NCBI GenBank assembly: GCA_041392855.1
Contig: JAWKLD010000001.1
Coordinates: 420,001 to 484,000, forward strand
Length of the DNA: 64,000 bases
DNA from: Flavipsychrobacter sp.
GTDB taxonomy: Bacteria; Bacteroidota; Bacteroidia; Chitinophagales; Chitinophagaceae
Direction of reading: 5' to 3'
Shown here: positions 1 to 9,442 of the stretch, one piece after another
Numbering within the stretch: the first letter of the stretch is position 1
Layout of the letters: every line of letters begins with the position of its first letter
Made by a program: the position numbers and the translations under genes
Notes under the pieces: model-generated
Seen by the model: only the letters and a program-made list of their open reading frames with translations
What the model was told of the DNA's origin: nothing
Database searches by the model: none

Positions 1-1705
<1,705 letters not shown>

Positions 1706-1813
1706 CTTTATTATTTATCATTTACTTTTATTGTTATTACTTCTACATAGTAGAAGTTGATTTTCCTGATATGTCGATCTTATTATAAGTCTTAGAACAC
1801 GGACTTAAAGACC
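1706..1813 (+). other. 23S-5S spacer
   Basis: Short AT-rich transcribed spacer. It carries a 7-bp hairpin (CTTCTAC-ATA-GTAGAAG, about 1741-1757) that may help processing. No tRNA cloverleaf is visible. Confidence 0.6.
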
Positions 1814-1922
1814 TTATGGTGGTTTTGCCGAGGGTGTTCACCTCTTCCCATTCCGAACAGAGCAGTTAAGCCCCTCATGGCCGATGGTACTACAATTGTG
1901 GGAGAGTAGGTAGCCGCCATAT
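1814..1922 (+). rRNA. 5S ribosomal RNA
   Basis: Typical 5S sequence. The conserved core with CATTCCGAACAGAGCAGTTAAG lies around 1850-1870, and the TATGGTGG/CCGCCATA ends (1815-1822 and 1914-1921) pair as helix I with one G-U. It follows the 23S gene by about 110 bases and precedes a strong terminator, so it ends the rRNA operon. Confidence 0.95.
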
Positions 1923-1931
1923 TTATTTTAT

Positions 1932-1967
1932 AAGCCTCTGACTAATACTAGTCAGAGGCTTTTTTTA
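1932..1967 (+). terminator. rRNA operon terminator
   Basis: A 12-bp perfect stem AGCCTCTGACTA with a 4-base loop and its complement, followed by seven T. It lies 10 bases after 5S rRNA. Confidence 0.93.
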
Positions 1968-2068
1968 TGCCAAGAACTTTGATCAAACTGTTTAGCCCTA
2001 TATTGCAACAATGGATATTATTTTGAGTAGTGGCTGAGGTGGTAGCTTAATAATAAAGAAGAACTATT

Positions 2069-2947
2069 CTATCGTTTCTTTCTCCAGTCTTTATAGCTAT
2101 TATTTTTTGGTGATGCCCCAGATTTTTTATCGTTACTTCTCTTAGTAGAAATCTTACTTTTATTGGATGTTGATTTTGAAGGATGGCTATTTTTTGTTTT
2201 AGATGAAGCCTCTTCTGTTTTGGAAGATGAGGCAACTAGCTTATTAAGTGTGTCAACTTCTGCAGCTGTAAGTAATCTCCATTTACCTACGTGCAGTTTA
2301 CCTAAACTCACATTCATTATCCGTACACGTGTAAGACTCATTACTTTATAGTCTAAATGACGGCACATTCTACGTATCTGCCTGTTCATCCCTTCGGTAA
2401 GTATGATACGAAACTTTTTATTCCCTTCTTTTCTAATGGTACATTTCTTAGTCATTTTCCCAAGAATGGGTATACCATTACTCATTTGCTTTATAAAATC
2501 AGGAGTAATTGCTTTGTTGACAGTAACAATGTATTCTTTATCATGATTATTGCCGGCACGTAAAATTTTATTGACAATATCACCGTCATTAGTTAGGAAT
2601 ATCAGCCCGTCAGAATCCTTATCCAGTCTTCCAATAGGGAAAATACGTTTGTGGTAGTTGATGTAAGATATTATATTTGACTTGTCAGTAGGGTCGGTAG
2701 TAGATGTTACTCCAACTGGTTTGTTGAAGGCCATATATATTGTAGGCTGCTTTTTCTTAGGCTTTAGCTTTTCGCCATCAACAGCAACAACATCGTTAAT
2801 AGATACACGCATGCCTATATTAGCAACAGCGTTGTTAATGGTAACACGTCCTTCTTCAATATATTTATCTGCTTCTCTTCTTGAGCAGAAACCTGAAGAG
2901 CTGATAAACTTATTTAAGCTTATCAACTCTTGATCCTCTTGATTCAT
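2069..2947 (-). CDS. RsuA/RluF-family rRNA pseudouridine synthase
   Basis: Converts a specific uridine in rRNA to pseudouridine. Residues about 10-60 form an S4 RNA-binding domain (LNKFISSSGFCSRREAD). The catalytic domain follows, with the family motif GRLDKDSDG; Asp109 would be the nucleophile. The last 45 or so residues are a basic Ser/Lys/Thr-rich tail, common in Bacteroidota members. The domain layout is closest to RluF, but the exact target base cannot be told by eye. The start is the ATG at 2947; a longer frame reaching 3049 would run into the preceding gene, whose stop is 10 bases upstream. It is probably co-transcribed with that gene. Confidence 0.9.
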   Translation of the reverse strand: MNQEDQELISLNKFISSSGFCSRREADKYIEEGRVTINNAVANIGMRVSINDVVAVDGEKLKPKKKQPTIYMAFNKPVGVTSTTDPTDKSNIISYINYHKRIFPIGRLDKDSDGLIFLTNDGDIVNKILRAGNNHDKEYIVTVNKAITPDFIKQMSNGIPILGKMTKKCTIRKEGNKKFRIILTEGMNRQIRRMCRHLDYKVMSLTRVRIMNVSLGKLHVGKWRLLTAAEVDTLNKLVASSSKTEEASSKTKNSHPSKSTSNKSKISTKRSNDKKSGASPKNNSYKDWRKKR

Positions 2948-2957
2948 TTTAGCTGTT

Positions 2958-3368
2958 TTATTTTGCTCTGCGGAAAAGATAACGAGAAATAAATAACCCA
3001 CCTGAGCTACTGCCGTCTGATGTTTGTGCATGAGAGCCTGTAACAACATTCATTAGTTCCCATCCCTCGTTGCTATACATATTGATACGCTCTACAATAG
3101 CCTGGTCATTTTTTGAGATGTTCTTAAAGTTGAGGCCTACTAAACTGTAGAAGTTTTTTAGATCTTTTTCCAAAAGCTGCCCTTCACTATCCGTCGTTAA
3201 TATTCTTGAACGTCCTAAGCCACCTGGAATAACAGACTCAATAGTTGAAAATTGAAAATACTCATAGGTAATTTGTTGTGGAGCAGGAGATGGTTTAAAG
3301 GCAAATATTGAAATAACAATAAGTGCTGTCACTAATGTAATAGACGCAGTTTTGAATGTTTCTTTCAT
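2958..3368 (-). CDS. small exported protein, DUF4177-like
   Basis: 136 residues with an N-terminal hydrophobic segment (about 8-24) that is a signal anchor or signal peptide. The body has a YEYFQFST...GWELMNVVTG pattern, which resembles DUF4177-type small proteins where a beta strand and a GWEL motif recur. A Ser/Gly-rich loop precedes the C-terminal FISRYLFRR. Function unknown. A -7 box lies at 3386-3393, 18 bases before the start, and the pseudouridine synthase gene follows 10 bases after the stop, so this looks like the first gene of a two-gene unit. Confidence 0.75.
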   Translation of the reverse strand: MKETFKTASITLVTALIVISIFAFKPSPAPQQITYEYFQFSTIESVIPGGLGRSRILTTDSEGQLLEKDLKNFYSLVGLNFKNISKNDQAIVERINMYSNEGWELMNVVTGSHAQTSDGSSSGGLFISRYLFRRAK

Positions 3369-3385
3369 AATTTAAGTTTTAGCCA

Positions 3386-3393
3386 CAAAAATA
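3386..3393 (-). promoter_or_regulatory. TAnnTTTG -7 box for the 3368/2947 unit
   Basis: Minus strand reads TATTTTTG, ending 17 bases before the ATG at 3368. Matches the Bacteroidota -7 consensus; no clear -33 TTG was identified. Confidence 0.45.
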
Positions 3394-3473
3394 CTTTATA
3401 TCATCATACAATACTATTATCATTAGATAAGTATATTGTGTTTGGTTTTAAGCTGAGGATGTAAGTAACATAT

Positions 3474-4511
3474 ATGAAAGTACTGGTACTAAATTTTGAG
3501 AAAACATGGAGAGGTGGCGAGCGGCAAACTTTGTATAATATGCAAGGTTTTAGGAAGTTGGGACTTGAAGTTGTTTTAGCTTGTAGGCAAGGCACACCCA
3601 TGTCTGTCAAGGCGAAGCAGGATGGTTTTAAGGTTAATGAGTATGATAATGTTTTTGGCGTAGTTGGCTTGCTTTTATTAAAAGGTAGAGGGTTTGACGT
3701 CATCCATGTTCAAACTTCACACATGCTTACTTATGCTGCATACACAAAGCCTTTTCATGGAAGTAAAATTGTATTTACCAGAAGGGTTAATTTCCAGCCT
3801 CACGGTTTTTTTACTAGGTTGAAGTATCAATTGTCTGACAGAGTAATAGCTATTAGTCAATCTGTAAAGCGTGTTTTGCACAATTTTGGGATAAGAGAGG
3901 TTTCTGTAATCTCGGATATCGTTATGCCAAGATCTCTTGATAAACTTAGGGCAGAGAAGGAGTTTAAGAAAGAGATAAAAGGGAAAAGGGTAGTGGCTAC
4001 AATGGCAGCATTATCAAAAGATAAAGATCCTTTGACAATGGTTGAGGCTATTAGATACTTGTCAGAAAAAAGAAAAGATTTTGTTTTCCTTCATTTTGGT
4101 AGTGGAGATATGGAGCCTGTGATAAAAGAAAAAATCACAGAATATAAAATCACTGATGTATATCAACTTGTAGGTTTTTATGAAAACGTTGAAGATTTCT
4201 TATCTATCGCCGATATTTTTGTAATGAGTTCGGAACAAGAAGGACTAGGTAGCATTGTCTTAGATGCATTTATTCATAAAGTTCCTGTAGTGGCGACAAA
4301 AGCTGGTGGTATGGCAGAACTGATAGAAAACGATAGAGGTGTAGGCTGTGAGGTAAAAGCTGCTCAAGATATTGCAGAGGGGGTTAACATGTTGCTTGAT
4401 AATTCGGATAAGGTGAGCTCAATAACAGAAAAAGCTTATGAGTATGTTATTGAAAATCATAGTATGGATGCTATAAGCCATAAGTATTTAGATATATTCA
4501 ACAGGCTTTAA
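3474..4511 (+). CDS. glycosyltransferase family 4 (GT-B fold)
   Basis: 345 residues with the N-terminal signature of GT4 enzymes (EKTWRGGERQTLYNM), followed by an HVQTSHM-type segment and a C-terminal nucleotide-sugar domain with SSEQEGLGSIVLDAF and a VVATKAGGMAELI motif; the two Glu of the E-x7-E pattern are present. It transfers a sugar from a nucleotide sugar, probably in lipopolysaccharide core or another surface glycan. Donor and acceptor are unknown. Its stop codon overlaps that of the convergent GT2 gene by 4 bases (TTAA, 4508-4511); together they are a small glycan-assembly pair. Confidence 0.9.
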   Translation: MKVLVLNFEKTWRGGERQTLYNMQGFRKLGLEVVLACRQGTPMSVKAKQDGFKVNEYDNVFGVVGLLLLKGRGFDVIHVQTSHMLTYAAYTKPFHGSKIVFTRRVNFQPHGFFTRLKYQLSDRVIAISQSVKRVLHNFGIREVSVISDIVMPRSLDKLRAEKEFKKEIKGKRVVATMAALSKDKDPLTMVEAIRYLSEKRKDFVFLHFGSGDMEPVIKEKITEYKITDVYQLVGFYENVEDFLSIADIFVMSSEQEGLGSIVLDAFIHKVPVVATKAGGMAELIENDRGVGCEVKAAQDIAEGVNMLLDNSDKVSSITEKAYEYVIENHSMDAISHKYLDIFNRL

Positions 4512-5281
4512 TAGGGTATTCCTTCTCTTTTCATTTTGGCATACTGTCGTATTTTTCCATATTTGATCATTTTGCCAAAACTTGAATACTTACATATAAT
4601 ATAGCCGTAATACCCGTCAAGTATTCCCAGTTGTAGAATATATGCGGTAAAGAAATACCACTTGGGTGCTAGCCATACTTTTAGTTTACTACAATCTTTT
4701 CCTTTAGCAACGGCATCTCTGGCACCCAATTCAGTGAATTTATCGATCTTAATAATATGCTGTGAAATGGTATCGTAGCTATAATGAAGTAAGTCCCCTT
4801 TTAATAGACCCGTTGGGGTTGTTGTGTTTTGCACCCAATGCTCATGCACACTACCTCCGCCCCAGTTGCCTTTAGTCCTATCTACTAATCTTGTCACTTT
4901 ATCAGGGTACCAACCACAGTGTTTTATCCATTTGCCACAATAGTTAGTGATGCGCGATACTTGGTAAGCTGTATATTCAAGCTGACCATTTTTTATTTGT
5001 AGAATAGATTTTTCTAAACGTTCAGTTACTACTTCGTCAGCATCTATTGAAAATATCCAATCGTATTGAGCTGCATTTGTAGCTAGCTCTTTTTGCTGCA
5101 TATAACCTTCAAATTTGTGTTGTAGAACTTTGGCTCCTAGTTGCTTAGCAATAGATACTGTATTGTCTGTTGAGAAGCTGTCAAACACTAATATCTCATC
5201 TGCAATATTCTTAAGGGAACGAATACACTGCTCTATTTTCTTTTCTTCATTAAGTGTTATGATAACTGCACTTATCTGCAT
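4508..5281 (-). CDS. glycosyltransferase family 2, WaaE/KdtX-like
   Basis: 257 residues. The GT-A fold starts with AVIITLNEEKKIEQCIRSL and continues with VFDSFSTDNTVSIAKQLGA and FSIDADEVV, the DAD taking the place of the metal-binding DxD. The mid-region has a CGWYPDKVTRLVDR segment typical of lipopolysaccharide-core glucosyltransferases of the WaaE/KdtX type. Likely cytoplasmic face of the inner membrane, adding a sugar to a lipid-linked core; no clear transmembrane pair, though the C-terminal part (WYFFTAYILQLGILDG) is hydrophobic. Convergent with the GT4 gene and separated from the upstream response regulator gene by a terminator. Confidence 0.9.
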   Translation of the reverse strand: MQISAVIITLNEEKKIEQCIRSLKNIADEILVFDSFSTDNTVSIAKQLGAKVLQHKFEGYMQQKELATNAAQYDWIFSIDADEVVTERLEKSILQIKNGQLEYTAYQVSRITNYCGKWIKHCGWYPDKVTRLVDRTKGNWGGGSVHEHWVQNTTTPTGLLKGDLLHYSYDTISQHIIKIDKFTELGARDAVAKGKDCSKLKVWLAPKWYFFTAYILQLGILDGYYGYIICKYSSFGKMIKYGKIRQYAKMKREGIPY

Positions 5282-5294
5282 AGTTCTATTCTAT

Positions 5295-5318
5295 AAAAAA
5301 AGCCCGAATTACCGGGCT
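5295..5318 (-). terminator. terminator after response regulator gene
   Basis: On the minus strand AGCCCG-GTAATT-CGGGCT is followed by seven T. It ends the 5819-5346 gene before the glycosyltransferase start at 5281. Confidence 0.85.
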
Positions 5319-5345
5319 AAAATACTGTTTGCTATTGATAAAACC

Positions 5346-5819
5346 TTAGGATAAAAGTTGTTGTCTAAGTAAGAATTCTAACTGAGAGTTAGTAACACCT
5401 AGTTTCTCTGTCAACTCTTTTTCGTCTTTCTTCAGTTTATATACATCGTAAGCTCTTTTTATGGTCTCCTCGAGCTCCTCTTCATTACAAGGTTTTGTTA
5501 GATAATGGAATATTTTACCCTTGTTAACTGCATCAATAACCGCAGTTAGGTCGGCATACCCAGTCAGCAATATACGCATGGGGTCTGGGTGCTTGTCTAA
5601 TATTGACTCAAGGAATTGCACGCCTGTCATGCTGGGCATACGCTGGTCGGTGATGATGATCTCAATTGGGTTGTTTTCTAAAATTTTAATTGCGTCCTCA
5701 CCACTTATAGCTGTATGTATGTTGTATTTTATGCGAAAAGTAGCCTTGAATGACATCAAGTTATTCTCTTCGTCATCAACATAAAGTATATTAATTTTCC
5801 CGTCTTTCATTCTTTTCAA
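5346..5819 (-). CDS. response regulator, REC domain with short C-terminal coil
   Basis: 157 residues. The REC domain covers about 8-130: acidic pair in ILYVDDEENN, phospho-acceptor Asp58 in IIITDQRMP, switch residue in LLTGYAD and Lys109 in HYLTKP. The last 30 residues are a charged helix with no DNA-binding domain or enzyme output. The sequence is closely similar to the REC domain of the gene at 11650, including VDDE.NNL.SFKA, DQ.MP..TGV.F and NKG..F.Y..KP. ATG codons at 5819 and 5810 are both possible starts. It is transcribed away from the 6227-13140 cluster and probably belongs to the same phosphorelay; that is inference from position and similarity. Confidence 0.9.
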   Translation of the reverse strand: MKRMKDGKINILYVDDEENNLMSFKATFRIKYNIHTAISGEDAIKILENNPIEIIITDQRMPSMTGVQFLESILDKHPDPMRILLTGYADLTAVIDAVNKGKIFHYLTKPCNEEELEETIKRAYDVYKLKKDEKELTEKLGVTNSQLEFLLRQQLLS

Positions 5820-6226
5820 TACAGAGGTTAGTAGAAAAGTAGTAAAAAAAAATGATTTAGTGTCTTTTTTAGCTTAAATACTAGCTTGTTTTTTTAAATT
5901 TATAATACAAACTACATACATTTGTACATATTATCATTAACCGATTAGGGCTAAGGGAGAGAATACGCTCAATCGTTAAAAATGACTAATAAACTACAAA
6001 TCAGTGGATTTTTAGCTCTATCCTATATCCATGATTATTTTGATACTGCAAAAAATAATATATATATTACATTATATGTATTCATAAGTGCATGTATAAA
6101 AAGTTTTTACAATAAGTTTTCAATAATAGATCAATACACCCACTTACTTCGCAGGAGAGAAATTTTCCATCCTTACGAGACAAAAGGTAGGTTCGCATTG
6201 TGTATGGTGAATAAAAATGTAGCGGG
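5820..6226. other. 407-base intergenic region between divergent genes
   Basis: AT-rich. A TACATTTG box (5917-5924) could drive the plus-strand cluster. An 82-codon frame from 5982 ends in an ATGA overlap with the next start, but its composition resembles non-coding DNA. No RNA gene or repeat was recognised. Confidence 0.4.
5917..5924 (+). promoter_or_regulatory. candidate TAnnTTTG -7 box for the 6227 cluster
   Basis: TACATTTG matches the Bacteroidota -7 consensus but lies about 300 bases before the first convincing start, implying a long leader. Confidence 0.3.
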
Positions 6227-6934
6227 ATGAGTGATTTTCAGTTTGTAATAAAGGCTTTTAGAGCAACTGACGATTTAGCCGCATGTCAAAAATTTGTGGA
6301 AGGGCATACTCGTGTTCTTAGAATTTTTGGTATAACAATGATAACTTCTGCCAACGTAGAATGGTTTAGTGATCCCAATACCTATGTCATAATTGTAGAA
6401 TCGGAAGATGGAGAGAAAGTATATGGTGGTGCCCGTGTGCAGGTAAGTGGAGATAGGATACCATTACCAATAGAAACAGCTGTTGCTGATATGGATCCTA
6501 CCGTTCATGAAACTATAGCTGAATATGCTCAAGATGGTACTGCGGAGTTTTGCGGATTATGGAATTCCAGAGCGGTAGCAGGTTATGGTATTGGTAGTAT
6601 GTATTTGGGTAGGGCAGCCGTAGCCATTACTGAACAGCTAAAGCTTAAAACTCTTTTTGGTTTGTGTGCACCAGCAACTGTACGCAATAGTGCAAGGGTG
6701 GGCTTTGAGGTTGCAACCTTTTTGGGAAACAACGGTACATTTTACTACCCTAAAGAGGATCTAATTGCTACTGCAGTATGTATAAACGACCTACATAATT
6801 TACCTACAGCTGAAGTTGCAGAAAGAGACATTATCATGAACTTAAGGAATAATTTAGTTCAGGAAAAGATAGAGCCCGGCCCCAAAGGCAGGTTGTTGGA
6901 AGTGAAGTATAGGCTGGCAATTCCTAACTTATAA
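6227..6934 (+). CDS. GNAT-fold acyltransferase-like protein
   Basis: 235 residues, cytoplasmic. The pattern fits the GNAT/N-acyl-amino-acid synthase fold: a strand region with VYGGARVQVSGDRIPLPIET, then AEFCGLWNSRAVAGYGIG leading into a helix (a pyrophosphate-binding-loop-like position), and NSARVGFEVA, which resembles the ARxGF end of GNAT domains. By fold it might join an acyl or acetyl group to an amine; FeeM-like or autoinducer-synthase-like proteins share this layout. No closer family was recognised. It is 80 bases upstream of the E1-nitroreductase gene and likely in one transcript with it. Function is inferred and uncertain. Confidence 0.65.
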   Translation: MSDFQFVIKAFRATDDLAACQKFVEGHTRVLRIFGITMITSANVEWFSDPNTYVIIVESEDGEKVYGGARVQVSGDRIPLPIETAVADMDPTVHETIAEYAQDGTAEFCGLWNSRAVAGYGIGSMYLGRAAVAITEQLKLKTLFGLCAPATVRNSARVGFEVATFLGNNGTFYYPKEDLIATAVCINDLHNLPTAEVAERDIIMNLRNNLVQEKIEPGPKGRLLEVKYRLAIPNL

Positions 6935-7014
6935 GTTACATTCCTAGTTAAACGTATTTTCAATCCGTTTATTACTTTTATTCAACTTACTACCACGTCT
7001 ATAATCATCACACA

Positions 7015-9315
7015 ATGGATATTAAAGCATATAGAGATAAATCGTCAGTAGACAACAGTATACATCTGCCTGAAATTTTAAGACTTAGCAATAAGAAAGA
7101 CCTTAGTAGGTTTGAGCAGATCATTCAATCAGAGGCTCCTTTCATCTATGACGAACTTCACGACCAACTTAAAGAATTGGTAAAGATCAGTCACCCTTCA
7201 AGAGTGCTTAAGGATGAGGACTATGAAGTATTAATACCGGAGCATTTGTCTGGAGCTAACCCTGATGAATATGGTGTGTGGGTATACTATCCTTGGTGTA
7301 AGAAAATGATACACCTACTTGATGAAGAAGAATTTGTTCAAGTAAGAACCTCGAGAAACCAATATAAGATTACTAAAGAAGAGCAAGCCGTACTCGCTAC
7401 TAAAAAAATAGGAGTTATCGGTTTGTCAGTTGGGCAGTCTGTAGCATTGTCAATGGCTATGGAGCGGGCGTTTGGAGAAATTAGATTAGCAGATTTTGAT
7501 GTGTTGGAGTTGACCAATTTCAATAGAATCAGGACGCCTTTATATAATCTTGGTGTAAAGAAAGTAGTAGCTGTAGCAAGAGAAATAGCAGAGATTGATC
7601 CTTATTTAAAAGTAACCATATTCGAAGAAGGGTTGCAAGAGGAGAACATGGATGCGTTCTATTTAGACGGTGGTAAGCTAGATGGTTTGATAGATGAATG
7701 TGATGGAGTTGATATGAAAATCCTCTGCCGTTTAAAAGCAAGGGAATTGCAAATTCCTGTTTTAATGGAAGCTAGTGATAGGTGTACTATAGATGTTGAG
7801 CGTTTTGACTTAGAACCTGACCGTTCTATTTTACATGGATATATAGATCATCTTGATGTTACAAAGCTTAAAGATCTAAAAACTAACGAAGAAAAAATCC
7901 CATATCTAGCACCAATGGTAGGGGTTGATACCATGTCTGCAAGACTTAAAGCCTCTGCTATAGAGGTGGGGCACTCTATAACAACATGGCCTCAACTGGC
8001 CTCAGCTGTAATAATGGGTGGTGGTGCTGTAGCTGATATATGGAGACGTATAGCTCTAGACCAGTATCATGAATCTGGAAGGTATTTTATTGATATGCAA
8101 GAGTTGGTAGGTGATGAGAAAACTACCCCTGTAGCAATAGAGAATCCATACGCTCCGTTAGAAAAAGAAGATATAGTAGCTGTAGCTAGTGGACACACCT
8201 TTAACATAGAGGAGTCTAATGTGACACTTGAAGAAGAGGTTGTAAAACGAATAGTAGATGCTGCTAGTACTGCCCCGTCAGGAGGTAATGCCCAGCCATG
8301 GAAGTGGGTATATAAGAATGGCCTGCTATCATTATTCTTCGATAAGCATTACGGCTACTCTTACATGGATTTTCAAGATACGGCATCCTATATTGCTATT
8401 GGTGCGGCTGTAGAAAATCTTGTGCTCAAAACTCATGAGGAAAACTATGAAGTAGCAATATCGTATTTCCCTATAAAGGATGATAAAAGGCTTATCGCAA
8501 CATTTAGCTTTTATAATAAAGGAGCAAATGTTGAAGGAATAGAACCTCATATATTGGATGACCTGTCTTCAACAATTATGGATAGGCATACCAATAGGAA
8601 AGTGCCCGTTCGTGAGGAGTTGCCTCAAGAAATATTGGCAGAGATAGCAAATGCTGGAATGACTGTAGAACATGCCCAAGTTACTTATTCTGATAATCCG
8701 GACCAGCTGATGCAGTTGGGTAAAATGATCGGTATTACTGATAGATATAGGGTGTTAACCCCTGCAAGCCATCATGACTTTACCTATCAAGAGATGAGAT
8801 GGACTGAGGAAGAGGCTGAAAGAAGAAAGACAGGTATGCATATAGGTACTTTAGAACTTAGGGAGTCAGAACTATTAGGACTTAAGTTTGTAAAGGATCC
8901 TAATGTGGTTAAGTTTATAAAAGAGATTGATGGTGGCTATATATTAAGAAATGCATCTGTGAAAAATGCCGTCTCTGCTTCGGCTTTCGGATTATTGACC
9001 ATGCCTTCAAACAGTGCGATGGATTTTATTAATGGAGGTCGTGCATCACAAAGAATATGGTTAAAAGCCACCCAGCTAGGTATTGCTTTTCATGTGATGA
9101 ACGTGCCTTTGGCTTATTTTGCTAGGCTAAAGTATGCCCCTAACGAGCTGCCTGAGAACTCAAATGCAGAGATAGCAAACTTGTATGAGCAATTTAAAGG
9201 GATATTTGGTCATAGCAGCCAAGAAGAAATATACCTGTTCAGGTTATTTAAAGCAGCGCCTCCAGAAATAGTGCCGTTTAGAAAACCTATCGATGATATC
9301 TTGTTTATAGTGTAA
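7015..9315 (+). CDS. E1/ThiF-like adenylating domain fused to nitroreductase (Rv1355c family)
   Basis: 766 residues, cytoplasmic. After an N-terminal region of about 120 residues comes an E1-like Rossmann domain: nucleotide loop GVIGLSVGQSVAL (about 133-145), ADFDVLELTNFNRIR (the Asp, Asn and Arg of the adenylation site) and the helix after LGVKKVVAVAREI. The usual CxxC zinc pairs of ThiF/MoeB are absent; only four cysteines are present. From about residue 405 a flavin nitroreductase-type domain begins with AASTAPSGGNAQPWKW (FMN-binding) and runs to the end. The same architecture is known as the Rv1355c family, whose biochemistry is not established. Adenylation or activation of a carboxyl group followed by flavin-dependent oxidation or reduction is the plausible chemistry, as in azole-forming E1/dehydrogenase pairs. 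Clustered with the GNAT-like gene and sensor kinases. Confidence 0.85.
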   Translation: MDIKAYRDKSSVDNSIHLPEILRLSNKKDLSRFEQIIQSEAPFIYDELHDQLKELVKISHPSRVLKDEDYEVLIPEHLSGANPDEYGVWVYYPWCKKMIHLLDEEEFVQVRTSRNQYKITKEEQAVLATKKIGVIGLSVGQSVALSMAMERAFGEIRLADFDVLELTNFNRIRTPLYNLGVKKVVAVAREIAEIDPYLKVTIFEEGLQEENMDAFYLDGGKLDGLIDECDGVDMKILCRLKARELQIPVLMEASDRCTIDVERFDLEPDRSILHGYIDHLDVTKLKDLKTNEEKIPYLAPMVGVDTMSARLKASAIEVGHSITTWPQLASAVIMGGGAVADIWRRIALDQYHESGRYFIDMQELVGDEKTTPVAIENPYAPLEKEDIVAVASGHTFNIEESNVTLEEEVVKRIVDAASTAPSGGNAQPWKWVYKNGLLSLFFDKHYGYSYMDFQDTASYIAIGAAVENLVLKTHEENYEVAISYFPIKDDKRLIATFSFYNKGANVEGIEPHILDDLSSTIMDRHTNRKVPVREELPQEILAEIANAGMTVEHAQVTYSDNPDQLMQLGKMIGITDRYRVLTPASHHDFTYQEMRWTEEEAERRKTGMHIGTLELRESELLGLKFVKDPNVVKFIKEIDGGYILRNASVKNAVSASAFGLLTMPSNSAMDFINGGRASQRIWLKATQLGIAFHVMNVPLAYFARLKYAPNELPENSNAEIANLYEQFKGIFGHSSQEEIYLFRLFKAAPPEIVPFRKPIDDILFIV

Positions 9316-9442
9316 ATGTGGAATACTTGTTTATAAATCAGTAAGAATATAATAACCACAATCATTTACAATATATTTTTTGCTATTATTACATGACTAC
9401 TACTCGTGGTAAACCGTATGATAAGCAACTACTTTTTCAATA

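Noticed and set aside
1706..1813. tRNA gene between 23S and 5S rRNA
   Set aside because: No cloverleaf or T-loop GTTCRA sequence is visible; only a short hairpin is present.
5982..6230. 82-codon frame overlapping the GNAT-like gene start by ATGA
   Set aside because: AT-rich with non-coding-like composition and no recognisable domain; kept only as a finding.
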